Part shown: one piece after another, positions 10,701-18,438 of the stretch
How the letters are laid out: each line of letters begins with the position of its first letter
How positions within the stretch are numbered: the stretch's first letter is position 1
Source: Luteolibacter sp. LG18
GTDB taxonomy: Bacteria > Verrucomicrobiota > Verrucomicrobiia > Verrucomicrobiales > Akkermansiaceae
Length of the DNA: 64,000 bases
Direction of reading: 5' to 3'
NCBI RefSeq assembly: GCF_036322585.1
Contig: NZ_AP024600.1
Location: 5,394,001-5,458,000, forward strand
Program-made: the position numbers and the translations under genes
Notes under the pieces: generated by a model
The model's input: the letters and a program-made list of their open reading frames with translations, nothing else
The model's database searches: none
What the model was told of the DNA's origin: nothing

Positions 10701-10969
10701 GGAACAGCCCGGGTGTGCCGCTGGTCCGGACCGGTTCCGCCACGATCCTCTCCTCCGCCCAATGGCAGGGAGCGGTGACACCCGGCACCTGGCAGTTGCT
10801 CCGGATCACCCGCGACGCGAACTCGACCTACAACTGCTGGATCAACAACGTGCTGGTCTCGACCGTGACTTCCCCGCCGAACAACACGCGCACCAACGCC
10901 TGGACGCTGACGCTGGGCAACATCGACGCGGACATGGATGAAGTCCGCGTCAGCAACGTGGTGCGATGA
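7724..10969 (+). CDS. Secreted glycoside hydrolase family 9 (endoglucanase-type) with C-terminal LamG-like domain
   Basis: 1081 residues. An N-terminal signal peptide (MKRGLFHPLFCFPALAVAIS...) precedes a region of unclear type and a CelD_N immunoglobulin-like domain (about 160-265, starting IHVNQEGYGTDAPKQARVGY). The GH9 (alpha/alpha)6 catalytic domain (about 265-775) follows. Diagnostic residues are GGHHDAGDYSK (nucleophile-side Asp pair), YELGCNPVNISYLAG, and the terminal DTYNTTTEFV with the probable catalytic Glu. The last about 200 residues form a concanavalin-like/LamG fold (ALYHFNGNYQDSSNSGYHL ... DEVRVSNVVR), probably carbohydrate binding. It is expected to cut beta-1,4-glucans outside the cell. 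It is monocistronic as seen, with no PEP-CTERM tag. The GH9 assignment is strong; the exact substrate (cellulose, mixed-linkage glucan, glucomannan) is not determinable. Confidence 0.92.
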   Translation: MKRGLFHPLFCFPALAVAISALCHGSDAFDAIDGLAGELPLPGLNAARLLAPDLIELGRINTQPQGGPPDSWNFIATNGTFTPPTGFEVRVAGVVQPANVLSFRRRPLYAPLAIRDLRIDNRLYISLSSPVPDGAVITLSTNGWEGAGMVSYEIPATLLRRSPAIHVNQEGYGTDAPKQARVGYFLGNAGELPVPATTFSLVDTADQTVFTGPLAARPDTGYLYTPAPYQQVKLADFSPFTAPGVYRVMVPGLGTSLPFRIGDGLLMNFTRTYATGLYQQRCGQAVDLPFSRHTHPACHTAPASVPVPQSSFANTWSFIAAGNNDYANNPRHTAPRLANQAAQLYPFVRTGPLDVSGGHHDAGDYSKYTINSAQLIHHLVFAADSLPDVGTLDNLGIPESSDGKSDLLQEAKVEADFLAKMQDDDGGFFFLVYPRDRKYESNILPQNGDPQVVWPKNTSATAAAVGALAEIGSSPLFRQQYPAEATLYLQKATAGWNFLLSAIATYGKDGSYQKITHYGDVFMHDDELAWAAAAMFAATGNTTCHTKLLAWYDPSSPATRRWGWWRLFEGYGCAARTYAFAVRSGRRTTAEMDPSYLAKCEAEITAAAADARDRASKCAYGSSFELESKRQRTAGWYFSSDRAFDLAAGQQISPQAGNAEAAMSNINYELGCNPVNISYLAGAGQRQQREIVHQYAQNDWRTLPPTGLPVGNIQTGFAYLGNYGYDLSNLTYPPDGAATAPYPYYDRWADTYNTTTEFVCPQLARALAGLSSWAAPTPAAGSAWSSAAASLVLPSGYLPVGQPLAVTLSCPGVDLSEARVTWESSDQEPWIGGSSWTFTPVAVGSHTIEAEAALPDGRRVRAAATFSTRAANGGTEFTSDANTLALYHFNGNYQDSSNSGYHLTPAGNTQRVSTNTGWMAAPCGEVVRFSGLGDALTATLPDSAVSPGSSTTPLTLEAWIYPRAYKAWSVGNYPVISLYQQWDSSLEVVDNKWNSPGVPLVRTGSATILSSAQWQGAVTPGTWQLLRITRDANSTYNCWINNVLVSTVTSPPNNTRTNAWTLTLGNIDADMDEVRVSNVVR

Positions 10970-11055
10970 CCGGAGGAAGATCAAAGGACGGTTGATCCGG
11001 CACGATCTTTCCCTCATCTTGTTTCCATCCCGGCCCACCGGTGCCATATCCCGCC

Positions 11056-12150
11056 ATGGAATCCAAAGCCTTCCACATACCATCCCTCGACGGCATCCGG
11101 ACCCTCGCCTTCCTGATCGTGTTTTTTTCCCACGCCGGGCTCGAACGGATCGTCCCGGGGGGATTCGGCGTGACCATTTTCTTTTTCCTCAGCGGCTTCC
11201 TGATCACCACCCTGCTCCGGCGCGAGTATCACCGGACCTCCTCCATCTCCCTGCGTGGATTCTACCTGCGCCGGATCACGCGGATCTGGCCAGCGTTCTA
11301 CACCGTGCTCGCCCTCTCCTCCGCGGCCACGCTGGCAGGACTGCTGCCGGGCACCCTCCAGCCGGTTCCGCTCCTTTCCCAACTGCTGCATCTGGCGAAC
11401 TACCAGCTGATCTTCCACGGACCGGAGGGAATGCCCGCAGGCAGCGGGGTTTACTGGTCGCTGGCGGTGGAGGAGCACTTCTATCTGGCGTTCCCGCTGC
11501 TCTATCTGCTGCTGATGATGAAGGCCCGGGTGAAGCCCGCGGCCCAAGCGGGTATTTTCCTAACCGGGTGCCTCCTCGTTCTCGCCTGGCGGTGCCATCT
11601 GGTGCTCGGCCACCACGTGGACGAGCACCGCACGTTCTACGCCACGGATTGCCGGCTGGACAGCCTGCTCTTCGGCTGCGCGCTGGCCGTGTATGGCAAT
11701 CCGATCCTCGATCCCCCGCTGGGATCGGACCGTTTGTGGAGAGGCCTGCTGCTGCCGGCCGGACTGGCGGTGCTCCTGTTTTCGCTGGTCTACCGCCATC
11801 CGCAGTTCCGGGAAACCTTCCGCTATACCTTGCAGGGGATTGCCCTGATCCCGGTATTCGTGGCCGCCATCCGGTTTCCGAAAAGCCTGCCTTTCGCGAT
11901 CTTCAACTGGAAGCCCGTGGCCGCGTCCGGAGCACTGACCTATCCGCTCTATCTCGTCCATTTCACGATCCTGGTGGCCGTGTGGAAGACGGTGCCTGGC
12001 TGGCACCCAGCGTTCCAGGGCACCTTGGCGTTCACCGCATCCGTGTTCGTGTCCTGGCTCATCCACCGCTTCATCGAACGACCGGTGGCGGCGCTCAGGC
12101 GGCCGGCGAAATCCCCGGCTCCAGCGGGACTGGAAACCTCCCGCCCCTGA
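11056..12150 (+). CDS. Acyltransferase family 3 membrane protein
   Basis: About 364 residues with roughly ten hydrophobic helices. The N-terminal motif SLDGIRTLAFLIVFFSHAG and the following GVTIFFFLSGFLIT are typical of the acyltransferase-3 (OafA/NodX) family, in which an inner-membrane protein transfers acyl groups to sugars of exported glycans. A central YWSLAVEEHFYL motif, also typical of the family, is intact. The ATG at 11056 is chosen over an upstream in-frame GTG (11041), because the family starts a few residues before the first helix. It lies close to the exopolysaccharide locus, so decoration of that polymer is a plausible but unproven role. It ends inside a strong inverted repeat. 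Confidence 0.88.
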   Translation: MESKAFHIPSLDGIRTLAFLIVFFSHAGLERIVPGGFGVTIFFFLSGFLITTLLRREYHRTSSISLRGFYLRRITRIWPAFYTVLALSSAATLAGLLPGTLQPVPLLSQLLHLANYQLIFHGPEGMPAGSGVYWSLAVEEHFYLAFPLLYLLLMMKARVKPAAQAGIFLTGCLLVLAWRCHLVLGHHVDEHRTFYATDCRLDSLLFGCALAVYGNPILDPPLGSDRLWRGLLLPAGLAVLLFSLVYRHPQFRETFRYTLQGIALIPVFVAAIRFPKSLPFAIFNWKPVAASGALTYPLYLVHFTILVAVWKTVPGWHPAFQGTLAFTASVFVSWLIHRFIERPVAALRRPAKSPAPAGLETSRP

Positions 12151-12171
12151 CCCAGGGCAGGGAGGTTTCCA
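12131..12171. terminator. Bidirectional hairpin between convergent genes
   Basis: A perfect 12-bp inverted repeat (TGGAAACCTCCC at 12131-12142 pairing with 12160-12171) encloses a second small stem (CCCTG/CAGGG). The acyltransferase stop codon lies within the loop. It is placed between the convergent acyltransferase and PEP-CTERM genes, as expected for a shared terminator. There is no U-tract on either side, so termination strength is uncertain. Confidence 0.55.
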
Positions 12172-12209
12172 GGGGCCACCCGCATGTCCATGCAAGCGGC
12201 CCAAGCTTT

Positions 12210-13058
12210 TCAGGCCACCCGCCAGCGGCGGCGGTAGCCGCAGAGAATCGAGGCTCCGGCGATCATGCTGCCGAGCGCCAGCGAGGGCTCCGGCGCGGCC
12301 AGGCTGGCCACGTTGGCGTGCCCGATTTCCACGGCGAAAACCACGTCGTTGTAATCCCGGTCACCACCTCCGTACAGGTCCTCGAATCCGATCAGGAGGA
12401 AGGCCGAGCCATCCGGCGCGAGACTCACGGAGTGCACGAGGCCGTCACGATTCGCACTCCGCTGGGTCGAGAAGACCTCGCGGCCACCGGCAGCCCCGTT
12501 CGCGATGAGAAAGAAATCCAGGTTCGATCCCGCTGAGAGGGTGCCGAGATCCACGAAATCCCCGGCCAGCAGCGGCGCGCTGGAGGTACGCTTCGCAGCT
12601 CCCGAACCGCCGTATCCCGAATTGCTGGAGGCATCCGGAAAGACCAGCTCGGCATCGCTGCCCTTCACCCCGCTGCCGGCGGTGGAAAATCCCAGGGTAT
12701 TGCGGTATCCGGCGCCTTCACCCACGAAGTAAGCCCTCACGTTGGCGTCGTACTTGAGCGTCATCTTGGAGGGGTCCAATTGCATGGCGGATACATCCCC
12801 GGCGGAACGGGCCTCGGTGAGGCGCTCGTTCATGATCTTCAGGAAACCGGGCAGGACGTTCGCCTGAAAATCCGCGGCGCGGCTGTCCGAGCCGGCCAAT
12901 TGCACCGGTTCGGCGATATCCAAGCTGTAGGGACGGGCCGCGGACTGCACCGGGCTGGCGTCGGATCGGGAATCAATGGCTCCACCCTCACTGCTTTCGG
13001 CGACTGCGGGGGAGACAGCGGCAAACATGAACGGAACGGCAAGCAGTGCTATTCTCAT
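12210..13058 (-). CDS. PEP-CTERM sorting-domain protein with DUF4114 domain
   Basis: 282-residue exported protein. The N-terminal signal peptide (MRIALLAVPFMFAAVSPAVA) is followed by a unique region and a DUF4114-like domain (about 190-250, with the acidic FEDLYGGGDRDYNDVVFAVE characteristic of calcium-binding-like adhesin modules). A C-terminal tripartite sorting tag follows: the PEP motif in APEPSLAL, a hydrophobic helix (GSMIAGASILCG) and a basic tail (YRRRWRVA). This is the expected substrate of the exosortase at the left edge. It lies on the same strand as, and 75 nt downstream of, the flippase gene of the polysaccharide locus, fitting the usual pairing of PEP-CTERM proteins with exopolysaccharide production. 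A palindrome lies upstream of its start. Confidence 0.88.
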   Translation of the reverse strand: MRIALLAVPFMFAAVSPAVAESSEGGAIDSRSDASPVQSAARPYSLDIAEPVQLAGSDSRAADFQANVLPGFLKIMNERLTEARSAGDVSAMQLDPSKMTLKYDANVRAYFVGEGAGYRNTLGFSTAGSGVKGSDAELVFPDASSNSGYGGSGAAKRTSSAPLLAGDFVDLGTLSAGSNLDFFLIANGAAGGREVFSTQRSANRDGLVHSVSLAPDGSAFLLIGFEDLYGGGDRDYNDVVFAVEIGHANVASLAAPEPSLALGSMIAGASILCGYRRRWRVA

Positions 13059-13103
13059 GGCCGAATTTGAGCACCTTCACCGCCCCCCTTCAATATCAAC
13101 TCT

Positions 13104-13119
13104 TCACGTGATCACGTGA
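13104..13119. promoter_or_regulatory. 16-bp perfect palindrome upstream of PEP-CTERM gene
   Basis: TCACGTGATCACGTGA is a perfect palindrome located 46-61 nt upstream of the PEP-CTERM gene start, in the 75-nt gap after the flippase gene. Position and symmetry suggest a dimeric regulator site, but it could instead be part of a weak terminator for the flippase transcript. No cognate regulator is identified. Confidence 0.4.
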
Positions 13120-13133
13120 CCTCCGAACATAGA

Positions 13134-14627
13134 TCATCGCGTAATCGACTTCAGTGTTTTCATCCCAAGCGCGACCAAGGGCACTCCGGCCACCGCACCG
13201 CGCCACGCCAGCTGGAAAAACCCTCCCCCCGCGGGAAACGGCACGAAAACCGCGAGACACGCGAGCACCACGCCGAATCCTCCGAGCGGAAGAGCCGTGC
13301 CATGGAAATGCTCCGCCACATATCTCCATAAGCCCAGCGAGAGACGCCGGAGTGTTAGAGGAATCACCGCCAGCCAGCCGAATGCCACGGTCGGGATCAT
13401 CGTCCCCACCGCCACCCCGAGCACCCCCCACTTCCAAGCCAGTATGATGCTCAGAACAAGGTTCACGAACGCGTCCCCGATGGAAATGAGCAGCAGGATC
13501 TTCTCATCCCCGCACATCATCAGCATGCGCTTCGAGCAGCTGTTGGTGAGCTGGGAGCTGTAGATGGCCAGCAGCAGCACCTGCCCGATGCACCACGTCT
13601 CATGCGGCACTTCCTTCATGCCGGTGAGCACCCGGATCAGCGGCTCCAGGTACACGGCGGAAAGGGCGTAGGCGGGAGTGACCAGCAGGAAGGTCAGGCG
13701 CGAGCTCCGCAGCAGCAGTTCCCGCAATCCATCCGAATCCCCGCGCGCCTTCAGGTCGGCGGCGGCGGGGGAAAGCGCGGCCTGCAATTGCACGCTGAAG
13801 AGATTGAGCATCTCCGCCATCTTGTATCCGGCCTGATAGACGGCCACCGCGCCCACGCCGACGACGAGCGAAAGCACGAGTTGGTCGCTCTTCGACATCA
13901 CGAGATTGCTGAATGTGATGAGGTAAGCCGCCACCGAAAACCCCATCTGCGCGCGCACCGTCCGCCATTCGAAAAGGCGGGGCGAGAGCGAGAGTCCCGG
14001 AAGCCGCCGGAAGGCCATGACCACCGCCCCCAGGTTCGGCAGGGCGCTGGTCGCCACGCTGATGCCCATCAGCACGCTGAAATCCCACCCGGCGTGGAGC
14101 CCCCAGCTCAAGGCCGCGAAGTTCAGCAGCGTGCTTCCCAGGCTGATCCAGTTCGCCAGGTCGATCCGCTGGAGTCCCCGCAGGATCTCCGGAAACACCC
14201 CGAGCGGAAACATCACCGCCATGCCCACGAAGAAGACGGTGTAGGCCCTGGCAAACCGGTCGTGATGCGCGGCGGCGACATCCACGCCGCGCAGGAACGG
14301 CTCCTTGCAGGCCAGCAGCGTCACCATCATGACGATGCCCAGAATGACAAAGGTCCAGAAGATCGTGGCCAGCAAGCGGCTGAGCCCGGCGATGTCTCCG
14401 GTGGCGTTCTTCTCCGCCACCGCCTTCTGGGCCGTGAAACCGAAGCCGAAATCAAGGAGGATGCCGTAGCCGAACAACGACCAAAGAAGCGACCAGAACC
14501 CGAACTCGGCCTGGTCGAACGTCTGGAACATGGTGCGGAACAGCACCAGCCCCGTGAGCATGCGCACCACCACCCCGGCGTAGCTGCTGGCGGTGTTCGA
14601 CCAGAATCTTCTCTTCCACTCGGCCAT
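13134..14627 (-). CDS. Polysaccharide flippase (Wzx/MATE-like, MOP superfamily)
   Basis: 497-residue integral membrane protein with about 12-14 hydrophobic helices, starting RFWSNTASSYAGVVVRMLTGLVLFR, the usual N-terminus of oligosaccharide flippases. It would move lipid-linked repeat units made by the neighbouring glycosyltransferases across the inner membrane. It is the last gene of the minus-strand arm, 18 nt after the GT4 gene. No Wzy-like polymerase was recognised in the locus, so a polymerase is either encoded elsewhere or the product is a short glycan. Confidence 0.85.
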   Translation of the reverse strand: MAEWKRRFWSNTASSYAGVVVRMLTGLVLFRTMFQTFDQAEFGFWSLLWSLFGYGILLDFGFGFTAQKAVAEKNATGDIAGLSRLLATIFWTFVILGIVMMVTLLACKEPFLRGVDVAAAHHDRFARAYTVFFVGMAVMFPLGVFPEILRGLQRIDLANWISLGSTLLNFAALSWGLHAGWDFSVLMGISVATSALPNLGAVVMAFRRLPGLSLSPRLFEWRTVRAQMGFSVAAYLITFSNLVMSKSDQLVLSLVVGVGAVAVYQAGYKMAEMLNLFSVQLQAALSPAAADLKARGDSDGLRELLLRSSRLTFLLVTPAYALSAVYLEPLIRVLTGMKEVPHETWCIGQVLLLAIYSSQLTNSCSKRMLMMCGDEKILLLISIGDAFVNLVLSIILAWKWGVLGVAVGTMIPTVAFGWLAVIPLTLRRLSLGLWRYVAEHFHGTALPLGGFGVVLACLAVFVPFPAGGGFFQLAWRGAVAGVPLVALGMKTLKSITR

Positions 14628-14645
14628 GGGATCGTCGGGTTGGAA

Positions 14646-15791
14646 TCAGGACCGGGTGCCCTCCACAGCCAGGTGATAATTGGCGACGGCATCCCGGGCG
14701 TGAGCTTGCCAGGTGAATCTCCCCGCCCAGGCGGCCCCCTCCCGCTCGCGGCGGGCGCGCTCCTCGGGAGCCATGGTGGCGAGGCGCACCAACGCGGCGC
14801 GGATCGAAGCGGCATCCAGGCCATCGAACAGCAGACCGGCAGGACCGATCACCTCCGGCAGGCTGGTGGAGTCCGCGGATGCCACCCGTGTCCCGCAGGC
14901 CTGGGCTTCCAGCAGCGGCAGCCCGAAGCCCTCCATGAGGGAGGGAAACACCAGCGCCTCCGCCGCGGCATACCAGAGTGGCAGGTCCCGGTTGTCCACG
15001 AATCCTTCCAGCCGGATGCGTTCCCGCGCGGGACTCGCGGCCACGGCTGCCTCGACGACCTCCGCGCCATGCCACCGGGCACCGGGCAGGATCAGTTCGC
15101 CATCGAATTCCCCCGCCGCCACCAACCGGCCGAACGCCTCGATCAGACGCACGTGGTTTTTCGCCGGATGTTCGAGCCGGGCCACATAGAGGAAAAAGGG
15201 CCGGGTCAGGTTCATGCGTTTCCGGAAGACCTCCACCGCTTCCGCGGACTGGGGCCGGAAGGCACCATGGTCGATGCCATTGTACACCGTCACCACCCGC
15301 TCCGGCGGCACGGCCATGAAACGGACGATGGCGTCCCTGGTGGTGTCGCTCACCGCGAGGATACGAGGCACCCGGCGCGCGATCCAGGGCACCAGCATGC
15401 GCCCAAATACGCCGCGCAGAAAATCGTATTTCTCCCGGAGAATGAACGGTGCGCAGTCATGGATCGTCGCCACTTGCCGAACCGGGGAGAACGCCAGCAT
15501 CCGGCGGTAGCTGGGGATGTGGACGACGTCCACGCGCTCCCGGCGGAGCAGTTTCGGCAGGCACACCTGGTGCCACAGCAGGTTGAGCGCCCCACCACCG
15601 AAGCGGGCGGGTATGGAAACCCAACGAGTGTCCGGAATGAAGGGAAAGCAGCGGCGGTCCTGTTCCAACCCGGCGACGTGCAGTTCGATCTCCGGATGAC
15701 CGGAGGCAAGGGCCTCCGCCAAGCAGATCACGTACCGCCCGACTCCGGATCGCCCGCCTTGGATCATCCCGGCCGAGAGGAGCACCTTCAT
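14646..15791 (-). CDS. Glycosyltransferase family 4
   Basis: About 381-residue GT-B fold enzyme. The N-terminus MKVLLSAGMIQGGRSGVGRYV contains the acceptor-side glycine loop. The C-terminal donor-binding part has the E-x7-E type motif in SLMEGFGLPLLEAQACGTRVASAD. It adds a sugar from a nucleotide donor to the growing lipid-linked glycan in the cytoplasm. The start ATG at 15791 overlaps the stop of the upstream gene (ATGA), which decides against an in-frame upstream start and implies coupled translation. The donor sugar cannot be inferred. Confidence 0.9.
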   Translation of the reverse strand: MKVLLSAGMIQGGRSGVGRYVICLAEALASGHPEIELHVAGLEQDRRCFPFIPDTRWVSIPARFGGGALNLLWHQVCLPKLLRRERVDVVHIPSYRRMLAFSPVRQVATIHDCAPFILREKYDFLRGVFGRMLVPWIARRVPRILAVSDTTRDAIVRFMAVPPERVVTVYNGIDHGAFRPQSAEAVEVFRKRMNLTRPFFLYVARLEHPAKNHVRLIEAFGRLVAAGEFDGELILPGARWHGAEVVEAAVAASPARERIRLEGFVDNRDLPLWYAAAEALVFPSLMEGFGLPLLEAQACGTRVASADSTSLPEVIGPAGLLFDGLDAASIRAALVRLATMAPEERARREREGAAWAGRFTWQAHARDAVANYHLAVEGTRS

Positions 15792-17212
15792 GCCGCCGCC
15801 TCCCATTTTTCAAGGATCGCATCGAGCCGCAGCAGTTTGAGAATCTGGCTCACCTCGCCACTCACGCGGTCCAGATAAAGCGCGCCGCCCTTGGCGAGCA
15901 TCTTCTTGTGGTAGCGGATCAGGACGCCCACCGCGCGGCTGTCGATGAAGGGCACGGCGGAGAAATCCACCACCAGCGACTTGCCCGCCCGCGATTCCGC
16001 GTCCTCCAGCGCCGAGGTGATCTCGTCGAGGTGCATGGCATCCAGCGGATGATCGAACGCGACCCGCGCAATGCCTCCGTCCACCGAGGTCCGGGTGCAA
16101 ACCGCGGTTTTCCCGATGGTCTCCAAGGCGGTGGATTCATCCGGGACGATGGTAAGCATGGTGTCCAGCTTGCCCGCGGCGAGGGCATGACGCACGAACC
16201 CGGATGCCGCTACCAGGAACAGCTCCTGCCCGGAGGCACGGCAGCGGCGCAGCAGCAGGGCGAGGCGGCCGAGGCCACCGCTGTCCATGAAGGACACGGC
16301 GGAAGCATCCAGCAGCACGGGACGATCCACCTGATCCGGCACGGCGGCCCCCTCGTAGCTTCCCTTTTCCAAGGCTCCGACCCAGCTCAGGCGGATGACA
16401 TTGGACGCCGTCCGCGCCACCGCCGGCATGCGGGAAACATCGATCTTGTCCCGCTTAGCGGACAGCATGGCCTGACGGAGGGCGGCCCCCGCCAGGAAGT
16501 GGAAGTCGTTCGCATACCGGGAAACGAGCCGCTTGGGATTGCCCGCCATCCGCCAGAACCACTCGAGCCCGACGCGCTGCATCCACTTTGGCGCACGCTT
16601 CTGCTTTCCGGTGATGAAGTCGAGGCTCGCCCCCACGCCGATGCTGAGCGGGATGCCGGTGTCCCGGTGGTGGGCGAAGATCCACCTCTCCTGTTTCGGG
16701 CATCCCAGGCAGACGAGCAGCAGGGAGGCACCGCTGGCCTTCATCCGGGCGCAGATCCCCTCGTTGTCCCACTCCACGACCGCTCCCATGGGAGGAGCCT
16801 CGCAGCCGACCACCTTCAACCCGGGATAGATCGATTCCGCGATCTTGGCAGCCTCCTGCAGGGTCTTGAGATCGGATCCGAAGAAATAGACGGACCTCGC
16901 GTCACTGGCACAGATTTCCAGCAGCCGCGGCACCATGTCCGATCCGGCCACCCGCTCGCGCAGGGGAGAGCCGAGCCATTTCGAGAGCCATACCAGAGGC
17001 ATGCCATCACACACGACCCGGTCGGCGTAGAACACGATCTTCCGCAGGTCGGGATCCTCGCTGGCTTGGGTGGTGAAATCGACATTCGCGGTGACCAGGT
17101 AGGACGGCGGGCTGGCCTGCATCATCTCCCGGCATTCGCCGAGGGACTCCTCCAAGGTGAGATCGTGGAATGGAAGCCCCAGGAGAACGACAATCGGCGG
17201 TTCTGGTTTCAT
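15788..17212 (-). CDS. WecG/TagA/CpsF glycosyltransferase (GT26) fused to two STAS domains
   Basis: 474 residues. Residues 1 to about 245 are a complete GT26 domain (TANVDFTTQASEDPDLRKI, the donor/acceptor segment VCDGMPLVWLSKWLG, CLGCPKQERWIF, and GVGASLDFITGKQKRAPKWMQRVGLEW), which would add a ManNAc/ManNAcA-like residue to a lipid-linked acceptor. Two STAS (anti-sigma-factor antagonist) domains follow: about 270-355 with VSFMDSGGLGRL and about 375-474 with VPFIDSRAVGVL. Both keep the Asp-Ser at the position where partner-switch kinases phosphorylate. Start ATG 17212 and stop 15788 both overlap neighbours (ATGA). A stand-alone STAS protein, an RsbW-like kinase/SpoIIE phosphatase and a response regulator are in the same locus, so direct phospho-control of this enzyme is a reasonable inference. 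Confidence 0.87.
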   Translation of the reverse strand: MKPEPPIVVLLGLPFHDLTLEESLGECREMMQASPPSYLVTANVDFTTQASEDPDLRKIVFYADRVVCDGMPLVWLSKWLGSPLRERVAGSDMVPRLLEICASDARSVYFFGSDLKTLQEAAKIAESIYPGLKVVGCEAPPMGAVVEWDNEGICARMKASGASLLLVCLGCPKQERWIFAHHRDTGIPLSIGVGASLDFITGKQKRAPKWMQRVGLEWFWRMAGNPKRLVSRYANDFHFLAGAALRQAMLSAKRDKIDVSRMPAVARTASNVIRLSWVGALEKGSYEGAAVPDQVDRPVLLDASAVSFMDSGGLGRLALLLRRCRASGQELFLVAASGFVRHALAAGKLDTMLTIVPDESTALETIGKTAVCTRTSVDGGIARVAFDHPLDAMHLDEITSALEDAESRAGKSLVVDFSAVPFIDSRAVGVLIRYHKKMLAKGGALYLDRVSGEVSQILKLLRLDAILEKWEAAA

Positions 17213-18432
17213 GGCAGTGCGGGTGATGCGAGGGAATCGATCCGGCGGCCGATCGACCGGCCGAGGGCTTCCCAGGTGTAGGTGGATAGGATGGTGTCGC
17301 GTCCGGCCCGCCCGTGACGCTGGCGCAGCTCCGGATCCCGCAGGTAGCGCACGATCGCCGCGGCGAAAGCCTCCGGGGTATCCCCCAGCAGGAGCTCGCG
17401 CTCGTGGACGAGGTTCAGCCCCTGCGCGCCGAGCGTGGTGGAGACGACGGGGTTCGCCATCGCGAGCCCTTCCGCGATCTTCAGGCGGGTGCCACCGCCG
17501 ATCCGGAGCGGCACCATCTGGAGCCAGGCCTTCTGGTAAAACGGGCGCACGTCCGGCACCTCCCCCACGAACTCCACCCCGGGCAGGGAGCCGTATTCCA
17601 CGACACGCGGGATCGGGCTCTTCCCGACAAGAATGACGCGGAAGTCCGGCACCTCCCTCAGCACCAGGCCGTGGATGTGCTCGAAGTACCAAGCCAGGCC
17701 ATCGGTGTTCGGCGTGTAGTCGAGAGCTCCGCAGAACAGGGCGGAGGGCGGCCCGGTGGGCGCGGGAGGCCATTCGTCCGCGTTGAAGTAGGCCACGTTC
17801 GCCCCGTTCGCGAGCACCTCGATCCGCCCGGCCGGCCCGCCCTTTTCCACGAGGAAGGTCTTGTCATCCGGACCGCACACGACGGTCAGCGCCAGCTCAT
17901 CCCAAACCTCCCGTTCGAGCCGGGTGATCTTCGAGAGGTTCTCCTTCCGCTTCAGTCGCTCCAGGAACGATAGATCCAGGGTATTGAGCTCCTCGGTCTG
18001 GAACAGCCAATCCACGCGGCTGCGGTCCATGATCCGCGCGGGGTGGTCCGGAAAGACCTCGCGCACGTAGGGCCACATCACCAGGTCGCAGAACCAGATG
18101 AAATCGTATTCCTTCCCGCAGGTAAACCCGCGCAGGGCCTCCAGCACCCGCTCGGACCACCAGTGGCTGACCGTGACGGGCACGGGATCCCAGAGCCGCT
18201 TCGTCCAGAACGGAGCCCACGGCGGATGCTCGAAGGGCACGAACTCGACCCGCGTGCAGAAGTTCCCGAACCGAGGCAGATGCGAGGCATCCTCTTCCTC
18301 GGAGGACAGGCAGAAGAGATCCATCCCATATTGCCGCCCGATCTGCTCGGCCAGATGATATACCCGCTGATATGTCCCGCGGCGCAGCGGCCAAGGCACG
18401 TAGGGCAGAATCATGAGACATGTCTTTTTCAC
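17209..18432 (-). CDS. Glycosyltransferase family 4, similar to PEP-CTERM/EpsH-associated sugar transferases
   Basis: 407-residue GT-B enzyme. The N-terminus (MILPYVPWPLRRGTYQRVYHLAEQIG) and C-terminal donor site (RIGGGTRLKIAEGLAMANPVVSTTLGAQGL) match the group of GT4 transferases that accompany exosortase-linked exopolysaccharide clusters. The likely start is GTG 18432, six nt after the stop of the upstream gene; an ATG six codons in is possible. The stop overlaps the start of the GT26-STAS gene. It transfers a sugar in the cytoplasm during repeat-unit assembly; specificity unknown. Confidence 0.87.
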   Translation of the reverse strand: MKKTCLMILPYVPWPLRRGTYQRVYHLAEQIGRQYGMDLFCLSSEEEDASHLPRFGNFCTRVEFVPFEHPPWAPFWTKRLWDPVPVTVSHWWSERVLEALRGFTCGKEYDFIWFCDLVMWPYVREVFPDHPARIMDRSRVDWLFQTEELNTLDLSFLERLKRKENLSKITRLEREVWDELALTVVCGPDDKTFLVEKGGPAGRIEVLANGANVAYFNADEWPPAPTGPPSALFCGALDYTPNTDGLAWYFEHIHGLVLREVPDFRVILVGKSPIPRVVEYGSLPGVEFVGEVPDVRPFYQKAWLQMVPLRIGGGTRLKIAEGLAMANPVVSTTLGAQGLNLVHERELLLGDTPEAFAAAIVRYLRDPELRQRHGRAGRDTILSTYTWEALGRSIGRRIDSLASPALP

Positions 18433-18438
18433 AGGAAT

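Noticed and set aside
9506..11083. 525-codon minus-strand frame opposite the GH9 gene
   Set aside because: Low-complexity Gly/Arg/Val sequence with no motif. The opposite strand encodes an unambiguous GH9 enzyme.
13602..15878. 758-codon plus-strand frame opposite the flippase and GT4 genes
   Set aside because: Histidine/glutamine/arginine-rich antisense product spanning two well-supported genes and their junction.
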